Origin: Ignelater luminosus
Taxonomy: Eukaryota; Arthropoda; Insecta; Coleoptera; Elateridae
DNA: 64,000 bases
Assembly: GCA_011009095.1 (NCBI GenBank)
Contig: VTPC01090685.1
Span: forward strand, 9,869-73,868
Direction: 5' to 3'
Position numbers and translations under genes: made by a program. The notes under the pieces are model-generated. The model made no database searches. It was not told the DNA's origin and saw nothing but the letters and a program-made list of their open reading frames with translations. Of the stretch, positions 1 through 11,499 are shown piece after piece. The first letter of the stretch is position 1. Every line of letters starts with the position of its first letter.

Positions 1-3000
1 ACTTCCAAAACAAAAGATATATTCATAAATCCAGTTTTAATCTTTATGAGTTGTTAATACTGAAAAACAATAGGAGACCTGAAGGAAAAACAAATTTAAG
101 AAATCTTCCATTTTGATTTCATTCGTCATCATGCCGTCTAGTGAATTGTTATCATGTTATATTATAATTATGAATCATTAAGTTTTCAGCAGTATATTTG
201 AACTAAAAGTCATTTCTTGAGTATATATACGTACAACAAATTAGGTATAAATTCCGACACAAGAAATTTAGGCAGTACAAAATTTTTTCTCGGTTCTTTC
301 GATTTTCGGCAAGTATTTATTGAGAAATGAAACACTTATTTACTTCATTGATAGTATAAAACTAATCATATTTTTTAGATACGTTAATGTAAGGTAATGC
401 TCTACAAATGACAACAGTATTGCTGATGCTTGTTGACAGTGTAATTGTAAATTAGGATGAGAGAAACATGTGAAGGGGCATTGAATCTGTAAAATTGACA
501 TCAAGAATTTGAAGTTTCTTCTTTCTCCCACCCCTCAGGTTCCACAGAAGCCGTGATGGATCTCCCATGAACTCCATGCCCGCTATGAGAGGGTAGCGCT
601 TGAATTTCTAACCAAACCCTTTCGAACTGTTGTGGAGTCCTTGGCTTATCACTTTATTCATGCATTCAGTTGCATAAATGACACCATTTCTACATAGATT
701 CTTTTTTTTTCTGTGATGGTACTATAAGTAAGATCATGGAATAATTGAAAAGCTTGTTTCAAGAGTATAAGATCAACTCCCCCTGCAGCGGGCTTCACAA
801 CAACAGTTATTTCAAGAAGAATTTTGCTATGCTGTTATGATATTTAATGAAACACTTCTGTTAAAAATTGATACATTTTATGGTAAGTTCGGCTAAACAC
901 GTGATATTGATGTTATTGGGACTTTTTTACTTATATGAAAACTAAACAAAAGCGCAGAGTTAATGTTCTAATACAAAAGTGATCTATACGTTCGGAAGTT
1001 GTATAACATAAAAATTCGATTTCATTTGATATTAAATAAATAGGACCGGACTTGCCTAATTTGGCTATGTGTAATTTTTCTCTGGCCTCGCAAAAAGTTG
1101 AGATTTTGGATTTCGGTCCTACTTGGTCTCCAGACTGGTTTGGCTTCGGAGTCTCTGGACTCCCAGTCTCCCGGGTCAGTCCAACTTTGTAAATAGATAA
1201 TACAGAGACAGGGGTGTGTAGTTAGATGCGATGTAGAAGAATTACATATGTTACCATAGCTTTTAAAAGATTGTACAACATACAAGTTTGAAATTCATTC
1301 AATAATAAAAAAATATAAAAGTGTGTAAATGAAAGTAAGACACGCTGTCTGTTTATCTTCGATGTTGTTGTAAAAATTAGATGTATTGCTTGAATGGTAG
1401 ATTGCCTCTATTTCAAAAACTATGTCACTCTAGAAGGCTGAGTGTCGTTATGTAACTTTGTTTGGCATACCAGACACTTTTACAATTTCATAATTGTTGA
1501 CCAAACAATAACTCAAAATATTGTCACATATTTAAAGCTTTTCGATTTTTGAGCGTTTAAGATAACGTTTGCTATCAACATTTTTCACAGACCTTCCATA
1601 AATTAAGTTATGGTATAAAATATGAAATTAAACTAATTGTGGGGTTTCAACAGTCTTATTTTATTTATTCTGTCATTTGGCGTTTTGATGTTCTTGGTAA
1701 ATCCTTATCGCTTTTTAAATTGTTTTCTTGTTCTACCTAAAACATTTAAAAATTAACAAATTTTTTTCTTGTAAGCTATCCTATTAATTAATGCTTAGTT
1801 CTTAATGATATCTAGCTTTGTTCTGAGTTTCCTTTATTGTAAAATTGCTATTTTTTATTTATGGTTGTTAATGTCTATTTAATCCTAGATAAATTGGAAT
1901 CTTTAGACATATTGAAAATTATCGTGAAATATATAAGGATGAAAAAACCTTCAAAATCTTTACTTTGTCTTGTAAGTCCAAGAATTGGGAGTCTGAGAAA
2001 GAATAATGTTGTTTCAGATCGTTTCTGAAAACAAAAATCTAATAATCTAACTATTCGTAAATGCTAAGTAATCCAAATTACACAAGAACTGCAAAACCTT
2101 AAAATTCCATTTTTTTTAGAAATTTGCCAGAACAATTATTTCTTCTTTTATATTAAGCTTCTCATCTAATGATGGTCTAAAATTGGTTTGGTAGATCGAA
2201 GTTACTTGAACATGCACAAATTATTGGCTTTAAGAGTTTTCCAAAAAAACAAAAATAAAGATTTTTTTCCATTTGGTGCGAACTTTTTGGTGGTTACTGT
2301 ACATTACAAAAATAGAGTACAAGACGTGTTTTTAAGTAGCCCTGTGCAGAAAATACTAATGCTTAAAACCTCAACAATCATCTTTGAACTGAAAACTTAA
2401 TTTGTCTTTTCCAAAAGTTCGAGAAGGTGGATAAATATACCAGGACCAATTCTAAAATTCGACTCATGCTTTGAGCACCAATTGCGAAGACCTTTGAACT
2501 ATTTGATGTACTTTTGTTGGTCTAAATGAAAATTAAATCTTGAACAAACAATTAAAATCAATTCAATAATTGAATCAGAAAAGATATTCTTGATTAAATA
2601 ACTGTTTTTCCCACTTGAATTTCTATTGGTTTATTTTCCAACTAATGCACGTCAAATGATTCAATATCTGATACAACTGAAAAGTTTCCAAGACAGCTAT
2701 TAAATGGTATTGAAACTGAGTAGGCATTTCAGTTAAGAAAAAGTCATGTCTTAACTATGGTAAAACAAAACGCAATTGTGTTAGAATGTCAGTTTCACAT
2801 TTAAATAATTTGGGATAAGTAGTAGGCCAAGAGTTAAAAGGAGGGATGATGTTTTTGAATGCATGCGGCCGTGGACCTAAGGATGAACTTACCTTCCCTG
2901 GTCTAACTGTATAAAAGTCGGTGATTAATAATAATTTTTCCGAAAGCAATATTATGCAGTAATGCATGATGTAAATACACCCTGTATAATACAATAGCGT

Positions 3001-4080
3001 ATTTCATTTTTATTTATCAATTTTAACGGAATAAATAGCTTGTTGATTACGCGACGATTACAGAATTATTTCATAAAAAATCCACGAAGGTGTTGGTCTG
3101 AATTGTTTTATTATGTAAGACGTAAGATTATTAAATTTTATGAGACATTTCAACTAGACGTAAAATACTCTTTATTCTTTGTTAACAAAAGATGACTTAA
3201 AATAACTTCTGTGAGTAAATACACAATAGATTTACTAAAATATAAACATTTTCACAAGTGCTGATAAATAGGAGTAAATATCTTTTTTTGTTAAGTTTCT
3301 TACTAAAACGGCGTAGAATAATTTATTTACAGGGAAAAGTCTCCAATGTATTTATTTTTTATACTAGATTTCTAATTAATAGAAAGAATTATTCATTAAC
3401 TACTGGTTTTCCCATTCTTTTCGAACATTTCAAAAACAATATAGACTACATAACTACATAATATAATTGATATAGTAGCGTAAAGCTACTGAGCAAGACT
3501 TAAACATAGTCATAATACGAACACTTTTATACGAAGCATTAAATATTTAAGTGCTTCTGGGGAAATTGAAAATAAATTGTCTCATTAAAAAAGAATGTAA
3601 CGTCGTAGATAATCACCAACAGTTGTTTGTATCTTAAACAATATATTTACAATTTCTAAGTCTAAACTAGCTAAGAAACTTAAAAGAATATCTGATATTC
3701 TTAAACTTCATGGTATAAGTCTTAGTAGATCGAAGTCTCGGAGATCCTATGTGGAAAACATTGCTAATCTTTGCTAAATGGCTGGAAGTTTATTATCAAA
3801 GTTGATTAGTAACAATGAACCCTTCATTATAGTCTGGAAATTTGGTATTTATTTAGATTTTCATTTGCATTTTTATTTAGTTAATATCTCCAATTAGTTA
3901 TGAAATAGTTATGGCAAACACGCCCTATATATCTGCAAGGATTATTTATCTCCCAAAATAAAATTGAATTTGTACTATTCAAACATCAACAAAGATCCAA
4001 AATAGCCTTTTTGTTTAATCTTCCTGTGCAGTTTTGGTCAATTTATTTGAAGTTGTCATATTTGTTCGGACATTGTTTCA
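1..4080. other. AT-rich noncoding DNA, no gene seen
   Basis: Only short chance open frames are present. Two GC-richer patches stand out. One is at about 535-600. The other, at about 1110-1180, contains an imperfect hairpin (1132-1168). A sequence resembling a mariner-like terminus (CACCCTGTATA type) lies near 2980. No splice-bounded coding segment was recognised. Confidence 0.6.
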
Positions 4081-4497
4081 AACTGTAATACTTAAGGAAA
4101 ATAAATATTAGTTTAAATCTCTAATTCTACATTACATCTATTATGGGGTATGCTCACTATAACATCTTTTGGCCGAAATTTTGTTCATACATTCATTGAA
4201 TCTTCATGCACCTCATTAAAAGTTTGAGTTCTTTTATTAAGTCCTATTGATTCTCAATAGGATCAAGAACGCCATTTAAAGCAAACTAGTCAAGAGCCTC
4301 AATATTGTCTTCACAGAAGTGATACTATGTATATACGTTTTTGCGTTGTTTTGGTGTGAGATAAATCTACCTCCAACATTTTGGGCAAAAAGATCTCACG
4401 AAGTTGCAAAATCTTTCAAATATATTTTCCTGCAATTGAAGTCCTTTCATGTTCTAAAACCATAACAAACTTTGTTCTTATCTTATTTACGGTTACA

Positions 4498-4856
4498 ATT
4501 TGCAAGAGCCCATGCTAACTGGAATGAACATCAATGGGGAAAAGTTCTTTTCACAGATGAAACAAGGATACAATTATGGAAGTCAGATGGATCGAGTGTC
4601 TTGAAGCTGTTGTGATCGAGGCTCTAGATTGGCCACCAATGAGTCCTGATGCAAATCCCATAGAATAATCATGGGACATCCTAAAGCGACGTATACGAGC
4701 ACGAAATCCAGCTTTTAACTCAATTGCAAAATTAAGAATTGCTACACAGAAAGAATAGAATCGAGTTCCGCAAACAATCATCAAAGATCTTCTGTGGAGC
4801 ATGCCTTCGAGGATGCAGGCTATCGCTAGAGCTAGAGGAGGAAATTCTAAGTACTA
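4498..4856 (+). pseudogene. Tc1-type transposase fragment, decayed
   Basis: The plus-strand reading gives the Tc1 signatures in order: a segment ending WGKVLFTDETRIQLWKSDGS (second-strand region with catalytic D), then WPPMSPDANPIE and SWDILKRRIRARNP (last acidic residue region), then a C-terminal segment ending QAIARARGGNSKY. Stop codons interrupt it after NPIE and again about 30 codons later. About 40 residues are missing between WKSDGS and WPPMSPD, where the middle acidic residue should be. The N-terminal DNA-binding half was not found upstream, although a 9-bp inverted repeat lies at 4242-4262. This is a dead Tc1-family remnant; no terminal repeats could be assigned. Confidence 0.8.
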
Positions 4857-4860
4857 TTGT

Positions 4861-6740
4861 CATCATTTTTGCTCTTTAATTAAATGTTATAACCAAAATC
4901 AGGCTATTTCATTAATTCCTCTGCAAATCTGTTGTAAGGCTATTTGACTAAGAACACTCCAGCCCAAGACATTTAACAATAGCAAATACATAACGTCTCA
5001 AAGGAAAAGAAATAAACATAAAAAAAGACTTAAGATAAGATATGCAATATTTTTGTCTCTGGGTGTAGTGATTATACAGTGTGTCTTACGGAAGATGTAG
5101 TATACACACAGTACATAAGTGTTATTGAAGTACTTTGTAACACTATCTCCAAGAACGTAATGATGGAACTGATAAAGCTTATCTCATTCATCGCTTATCG
5201 AAGATTTTTACAGTTCATATAGTATAGGATAGTGTTACCGGCAATTAATTTAGCCCAAGAAACGGTCCTTGGTTTACTAACGATTCCACTCAATAAAACT
5301 CAACAATATTTTAATTTAATAATTTTAATGTTAGAAAGATAGTAAGTATTCGAAATTAATCTGTTTGCTTCACCGAATACTCAATCCAACATCACTACAA
5401 GAATTAATTAGAACTAAGTAACTAAAAAGGTACGAGTTACATTAAATTATTTCTCTTTAACAAACAAAGCACGAACGAGACCTAAATATAAAAATCAAAT
5501 TTAAATACTCACTAAAGTATCTTAAAAATAACTTCATTGTTAACACATGACAAGGGGGTTGTTTCTTGGTATATGGCATAAGATGACTGATGCGTTCTTA
5601 AGAAGTTTTATGTTATGAGATGATCTTTCTTAAAAGTGCATAATGTTGAACCTAACTAGAAAAATAATTCATGTTCCCTCGAAAATCTCACAAAAGCTTT
5701 TAAGGGTGACTAACAAACATGTTTTCAACCAACATTATTTCTTTTAACACAATTTCTAAGTATTCGTTTTTCTTTCTTTTCAAAATGTGCAAACCATTGA
5801 AAGAACATTTAGAATCATTTAAAACAAATCTCCGTTTCTGTAAAACACATGATGTTTCAAGAACATTAAATAGCTACTGAACATTGCGTGTAATTATGCT
5901 TGATATACTTTATTATGTTTTTTGTAGCAAAGTTAAGACATTTTAGTATATGTGTAATTACATAAAAGTAATAATAGAAACAATAGTCTTTGAGAAAGAT
6001 GCACAAAATTTTTAAAAGATATTTTAGAGCAATTTCATAAAATGTGTAAAAAATTAAGGCTTAAAACATCCATTTTTAGGAATAGGGAATGTCAATATAA
6101 AACTTCGTTTTCGTTCATATCAATGTAAATGTTTATATCGAATAACAGAAAGAAGACACATTTCTATAGTGACGTTTTTTTTTTTAGGCAAAAAAAACCT
6201 AAAATCGCTCATTTAATATGTTTTTCTGGGTATCTTTTCATCTATGGAAAACGAAATCAGAATCCTAGTAAAATACATCACCTTCTTTCTTAAGAAAGCA
6301 AAAACTAAAAAGGAAAGTAGGCGATCTTTATTGGTTTAATTGATAAAGGTAACGAACTTTTGATAGCAAATATTTATCGAGAGTGATGCTGTCTTTGCCA
6401 TTCTTGATGTTGCCTTCAGCGTCTGTAGGTACAGGCAGATTGGACATTGAAATGCTTTTCCTATCAGTTCTTGCTAGAAGAACTTATGACGCGGGCAATG
6501 TTATTCTTTGTTATTCACATTTTTATGATAATTTTTAACATTTTTAAATTAGCTTCTTCTCAAACGTAATAGTTGAAATTCTTATGTATTAGAAAGACAG
6601 AAACTAATGTTTAAATATTACTTGAATCTGTCAACATCTTCCGGTCGCGCATTGCCTTCAAGGTTAATGAAATTTTGAAAAAAAATTACAAATAAAGGTA
6701 GATCATAGTTCAAGGAAAAAATTTCCACTACAAGGTCTCT
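4861..6740. other. AT-rich noncoding DNA
   Basis: No coding segment is recognised. It is ordinary AT-rich sequence between two transposon-derived remnants. Confidence 0.55.
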
Positions 6741-6742
6741 AT

Positions 6743-8045
6743 TTGGATGAGACGAAGGACGACACGTTAGTAGTAGATCAAGCTCATTTGAAAAGGCTCC
6801 GTAGAGTAAAAAAGGAAGAGCATTACCCGCTAATTCAAGAACCTGGTTCAGTCTACATCGGCCATTTTACTCCAACTTCTGGAAGTTCTGAATATATTGT
6901 CACTTCTATTATTTCTTATCTGTCTTGAAAAATTAATTGTCATAGGATGCGGTCGCACTGAGTTAATAGAGATTGGAAAAACGGTCTGATTCGCCGAATC
7001 GAAATACATTTGGGGAAACCGTTATAATGGGCAGTTTGCCTTCTCCATTTTAATGAACTGCCATTCCGGCATGTGTTTCAATACCTAGATGGTAAATCAA
7101 CGGGTCCGAAATCTTTAAGAGAGCCAATCGGTGAAAAGCTAAGTGGCTGCGAAAAACATCAAGTGATTCGCTTCAAGAGTATTGGGTGTCAGATCCCCAC
7201 AATAGACAGCAGTAGACTAAGTAAGGATCAGCAATATCTACTTAATATTTCCATGGCAATAAAGCCAGGAAACTGTAAAGAGGATTTGGTTGACAACAGC
7301 AAATCGAACTCTCAGATTGTACTTAAGTGAAGAAAGTCCTACGCCTGAACTTCAAGAAATAGTTGCATTTATTCTGAAGTCATAGAAGCCAATGTGATTT
7401 AGTTTTAAAACAAGTAAATACTTTACAGACGGACCAAACCCTATGTACCAATCAATACAATCTTTAAGGTACCTGCCTGAAGATTTACGTAATATTGTCG
7501 AGCCTGTGTTAGAACGAAATGGCTTTTTTCGCTCATCGAGAACATTTAATGTTAGCCATGACACAAGATAATACAAAACATATAAGAGAGCTCGGACTTC
7601 GACGAATTCTAACGGCGAGACAGTTAGATCTAAAGAGAACAACTATCAGAACATTCATGCCGCCAAAACTCAATTTCAAGGCTCAACACTACTCGGAAAT
7701 AATTAATTGGATGGACTGTGATGTATCTTCTCTCCCATTATTAAAAGATATCAGTGACGGTGAATTTAAATCACATATTCAAAGTGACTCAGTCCCTAAT
7801 TGGGATATAACATTCAAGACATTCCCAGTTCACACACAGGCAGTTGAACGATCTCTGAAACTCGCGACAGAAGCCTCAGGAAAAGCGGAGCTGAGTCTAG
7901 GAATGGTTTTATCAGAACGACTCTGCTGTCAAGGTTAACCATGCCTAACTTTGCCCATAAATCAGATTTCAAAGTACTTTCACCTAAGAATGAGTATAAA
8001 CGGAGATGCTCAATTGTTCAACATGAGTTTCTTGGACTTGCATAA
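6743..8045 (+). pseudogene. Decayed copy of an arthropod repetitive ORF family (unclassified)
   Basis: Conceptual translation across frames gives collinear blocks. A charged N-terminal block runs to EPGSVYIGHFTPTSGS. A middle block around 6980-7090 includes RRIEIHLGKPL, a stop, then WAVCLLHFNELPFRH. It is followed by DGKSTGPKSLREPIGEKL and LSKDQQYLLNISMAIKPG. A C-terminal block (7519-7938) includes HIRELGLRRI, ELNFKAQHYSEIINW-like text and HTQAVERSLKLATEASGKAE. From memory, this block order matches an uncharacterised multi-copy protein found in many arthropod genomes. It is probably carried by a mobile element, but I cannot name its class. Several frameshifts and stops mean it is not functional here. 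Confidence 0.6.
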
Positions 8046-9440
8046 ATAATGTCGCAAATAATTTCTTTAATGAAGCAATTAACTAAATATACGAAATCTA
8101 ATTTTATATTAATTATCCAAAGTCGTTTTATGGGCTCTTAGGGAACAAATTTTATGTAATTAATGCTAAATCAGATTTCGTGTATTTGATCAATTCATTC
8201 ATTAAGAGAATGTACTGCGACATTATTTATCCAAAAAGCTGTACAAACATCTTTTTACGGAGCATTGAAGATTTATACTAGACGCAAAGTGAACAAGATC
8301 TGCAAATAATTCTTACTCAAAATAAAAAAATTAGAAATAATAATAGGATTAGATTAAAAAGAATTTAAGAGTTAGGGACAAATATTTGTAACGAAAAAAG
8401 ACTATTGGTCTATTAAAAAATTAAAGGCAATGGATTATGGCGCGAAATGGTACCTAAACCAAGCAAAGAAACTTTCTTCCCAAGTTTGACTATAATATGA
8501 TCTTTGACTTTAGATCTTCCTCCCTCTTATTCTATCTTTATTTTTGTTTGTCTGGTTTAATGAAAAAGTGCTACTTTCTTGTCTTGTAACAAAATAACTA
8601 TTATTAATTAGAATATCATGCTGCTTTAAAAACATTGAGGCAATTGGTCTTTTCTGTCAATACCATGTATGTAACATTTTTCTGTATTTATTGCAAAATG
8701 AAAAAAATATTAAACCTCACTTTTCAAGCTTGTTAAAATTTATGGTAGTCTTTGTTATCCTACCTTTGTAATCCCATCATTGTGTTGACGGCACTAGTCA
8801 TTTTTCTTGGAAGGGACAGGTACATCGAAAATAAACCAGCATCAGAATGGCAAATAGAAATTGAAATTTACCAGTGTATGACCCTTGAGAAATAAACAAA
8901 AGATTTCCTGAAAGTAGTTCTTTGTCATCCAGAGATAGGAACAGCACTAGCCAAAAAAAATATGTAGTGAGTAAAGCTCACAAAGATATATACCTATACC
9001 AAATATGTTCTTCAAAACAACTCGTTAGATCTGATAAGATAATAGAAATAAAAAAAAATAATCCTAGGTCATTTTTGCAAAATAACATATTACTAGGTAT
9101 ATTGTTACAACAATCGTGCAATACAAAAACCGGTTTTGGGTATTGTTTTTTCTTGCTCAATTTGTAATGTTGAATCCATTCTGTGCAAGAACCAGACTTT
9201 TACGTTAGTTTTTAAACTTACAGAGGTTATTGTACCCCTGAACAACTTACCCCTATGTGCTTGAGTGGTTTTTGCATTGAAACCCTCAATTAAAATTTAA
9301 GAATTGTAGTACAGGATGAGAAGCACAAGGTTTCTTATTAGAGATTTAGCACAAAGAAGATCAAGTCCTTGTATGACTTGAACACGTAGTGAACACGTTG
9401 CGCAAGTTGAAAATTTTCGTCTAACTAATTACGGATTCTA
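8046..9440. other. AT-rich noncoding DNA
   Basis: No recognisable gene. The short open frames near 8920-9170 overlap on opposite strands and show no family resemblance. Confidence 0.55.
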
Positions 9441-9458
9441 ATCGGATAGTTCTTAATT

Positions 9459-9849
9459 TTAGGCAAGATTTAAGTTTGTACCAGTATTGACAAGAGTTGA
9501 TATAGTGTTTAGTATTGATAATGATAAGCAATAAGCCAAATATTCATTGCCGCAAAATAATATGCATTTTAATTTTAGGGAAAAAAATTTAATATATAGG
9601 GATGAAATTGAACAAGGACTTACCCTTGACCTTCTTAGCAATCTTATTCTATGCGAACTTTTACTTAGCACTCGCGATGCGGCGCGTAACTTCTTCAAGG
9701 GTTGGAACGCACAACACAGAACACCCACCTTTATGCGCAAGAGAGCAGGTGTCTTGAGAAATGATCCTGCAAGGATCTTCTTGTCACCCAAAAGGGGTAG
9801 GGGTGCTTGTTCAAGTCTTATCGCGGTAATTTTAAAATATGCAAGTTAA
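9459..9849. other. GC-richer island, candidate Wolbachia-derived insert
   Basis: A segment of about 300 bases is open on both strands at once: 110 codons minus (9459-9791) and 100 codons plus (9547-9849). It is clearly richer in G and C than its flanks. The plus frame contains STRDAARNFFKGWNAQ and RKRAGVLRNDPAR; the minus frame contains CCAFQPLKKLRAASR and SHRIRLLRRSRVSP. From memory, these phrases resemble small hypothetical proteins annotated from repeats in Wolbachia genomes. The inferred event is transfer of symbiont DNA into the insect chromosome. Recognition is by memory only, so the identity is uncertain. An insect repeat is the main alternative. It is unlikely to be a working gene. 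Confidence 0.45.
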
Positions 9850-11295
9850 CTAATTCCGCTATATGAATTTTGTATCAGATGAACGTACACGACGTGTCAA
9901 ATGCCGTTAACATGTATAGTGGTTATTGTTACATAAATACTTTACAACACATTTTATTGCAGGTAATAATCGAATAATAATTTTTATTTATCTTAAACTA
10001 TAAAGGAATGTGAATTTTATTGTACCAAAAGAAGAAAAGAAGAAATAAAAAAAATGTACTTATCGCATACGATTATTTGATACAGCTCAGGTAGATTTTA
10101 GAGTAACGAATAGAAAAACAAAGAGGATAATGATTACCTAACACCCTTTTGTATAAAAATAAATAACAAATCTAAATATGGTACCAGAATTTGAAAAACA
10201 TTTACAGGGAAGAAAGTTACTAAGAAAAATTCAAGTTACCTATAGGGTGTATTAACTAAAATAATATCAAAAGACTGACGAATGTAATGCGGTGTCATAC
10301 AGAACCCCTAGCTCTCTTAAAATTCAGCTGGTCTATTAATTTTCCTTTCTAAATACATCTTTAAAGTTTGGCACCCGAATTTAGGGTGTTGGGTGCTGTT
10401 CTTTTCTATCTTTGCTCATTTCTGAGATATTTCACTTAAAAAAAATAAAGATAATTTCGTTTTTAGCAAATATCTAGTAAGCCGTGAACTTTTTTGCAAA
10501 AACAAAAGCATAAGTGAGCATCGAAATTGGGACACACTGTATGACGTAAATATTCAAAAATATCGGTCAATTATCGGTACTTATCGGCCAAAAACAATCA
10601 CATCGATCGATTCCTAAAAATTTAACTTAACTTTTACATAAAATATGTAGTGACATGCTTCAATTCTTGCGAACATAATAAAATAATTTGGCTAGTTGCA
10701 AAAAAAATAAATAAAGGACCCAAACCGGTTCGGCAGACCTGCTGTTAAAATCGATTTGAAAACTAGTTTGCTTTTTAGGGTCAGGTTATCCCTTATTTTG
10801 CATTCTGCAAGATAAATAATCAAGAAAAAGCCTGCGTAATCTGCTTTCAAAGAGATCAGAACTAATTGATTCAAAATTAAAGTTAAGTTTTGATTATATG
10901 AAAATAAGATCTTGATAATTAATAGATGATAAAAACTTTGTTACTTCTACTAACCCAATGTATTGTAAGGACAATGGACATTAGGTAAGTCAACAAATTA
11001 TTTTTCGTTTAGTTTGGTCTTGCTCATGAAAATAATTCTTTAACTAACTGTTAAGATTTTAAAATCTTTGTTTTGCGAAATTTCAATTTCAAGATCAAAA
11101 CGAGAATTAATCATATGCACTGGAGGAGTGTTCAGTATACACCAAACATAATTGGAAAGTCAAAATGGAGAAAAATATTATTTATTAAATCACTTTTCTG
11201 AACTTCATGATTCCATCAATTTTGGCCCGCTGATAGTTAAATCTCTGAAGCTATTTATTGTTGTTTTTTCAATTTGGGCACCAAATACTAATGTC
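9850..11295. other. AT-rich noncoding DNA
   Basis: No coding segment recognised. A short stretch near 10525-10540 (ACACACTGTATGA) resembles a mariner-like terminal sequence but has no partner. Confidence 0.5.
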
Positions 11296-11302
11296 ATATC
11301 AC

Positions 11303-11408
11303 CCAGGTCGATCATGTTTATCTTTCGACCATTTCTCTGCTTTTACCATAGTTATTGTTCTGCTGTAGGTTTCATCGATCTTTTGCTCAAGCTGGTCTGT
11401 AGATATAG
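11303..11408 (-). CDS. Candidate isolated internal coding exon
   Basis: On the minus strand a pyrimidine-rich tract ending TTGACTTCAG abuts a 106-base open segment, which ends at a possible donor (CCTGG/GTGATA). The segment reads ISTDQLEQKIDETYSRTI, then TMVKAEKWSKDKHDRPG. This is a hydrophilic, charged, low-bias composition, unlike the chance frames around it. No neighbouring exon was found, so the host gene would need long introns. The gene is not recognised. The evidence is the acceptor quality and protein-like composition only; chance remains possible. Confidence 0.35.
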
Positions 11409-11499
11409 CTGAAGTCAAAGTGAAGACAAAAAAAGTTTGATGGCAAGTGCTTTTGCATAACTTCGTTTGCTTCCATATTCGTTTACTAAACATGTAATT

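Noticed and set aside
1022-1285. 87-codon minus frame
   Set aside because: Open because of a GC-richer repeat-like patch; no domain or splice context.
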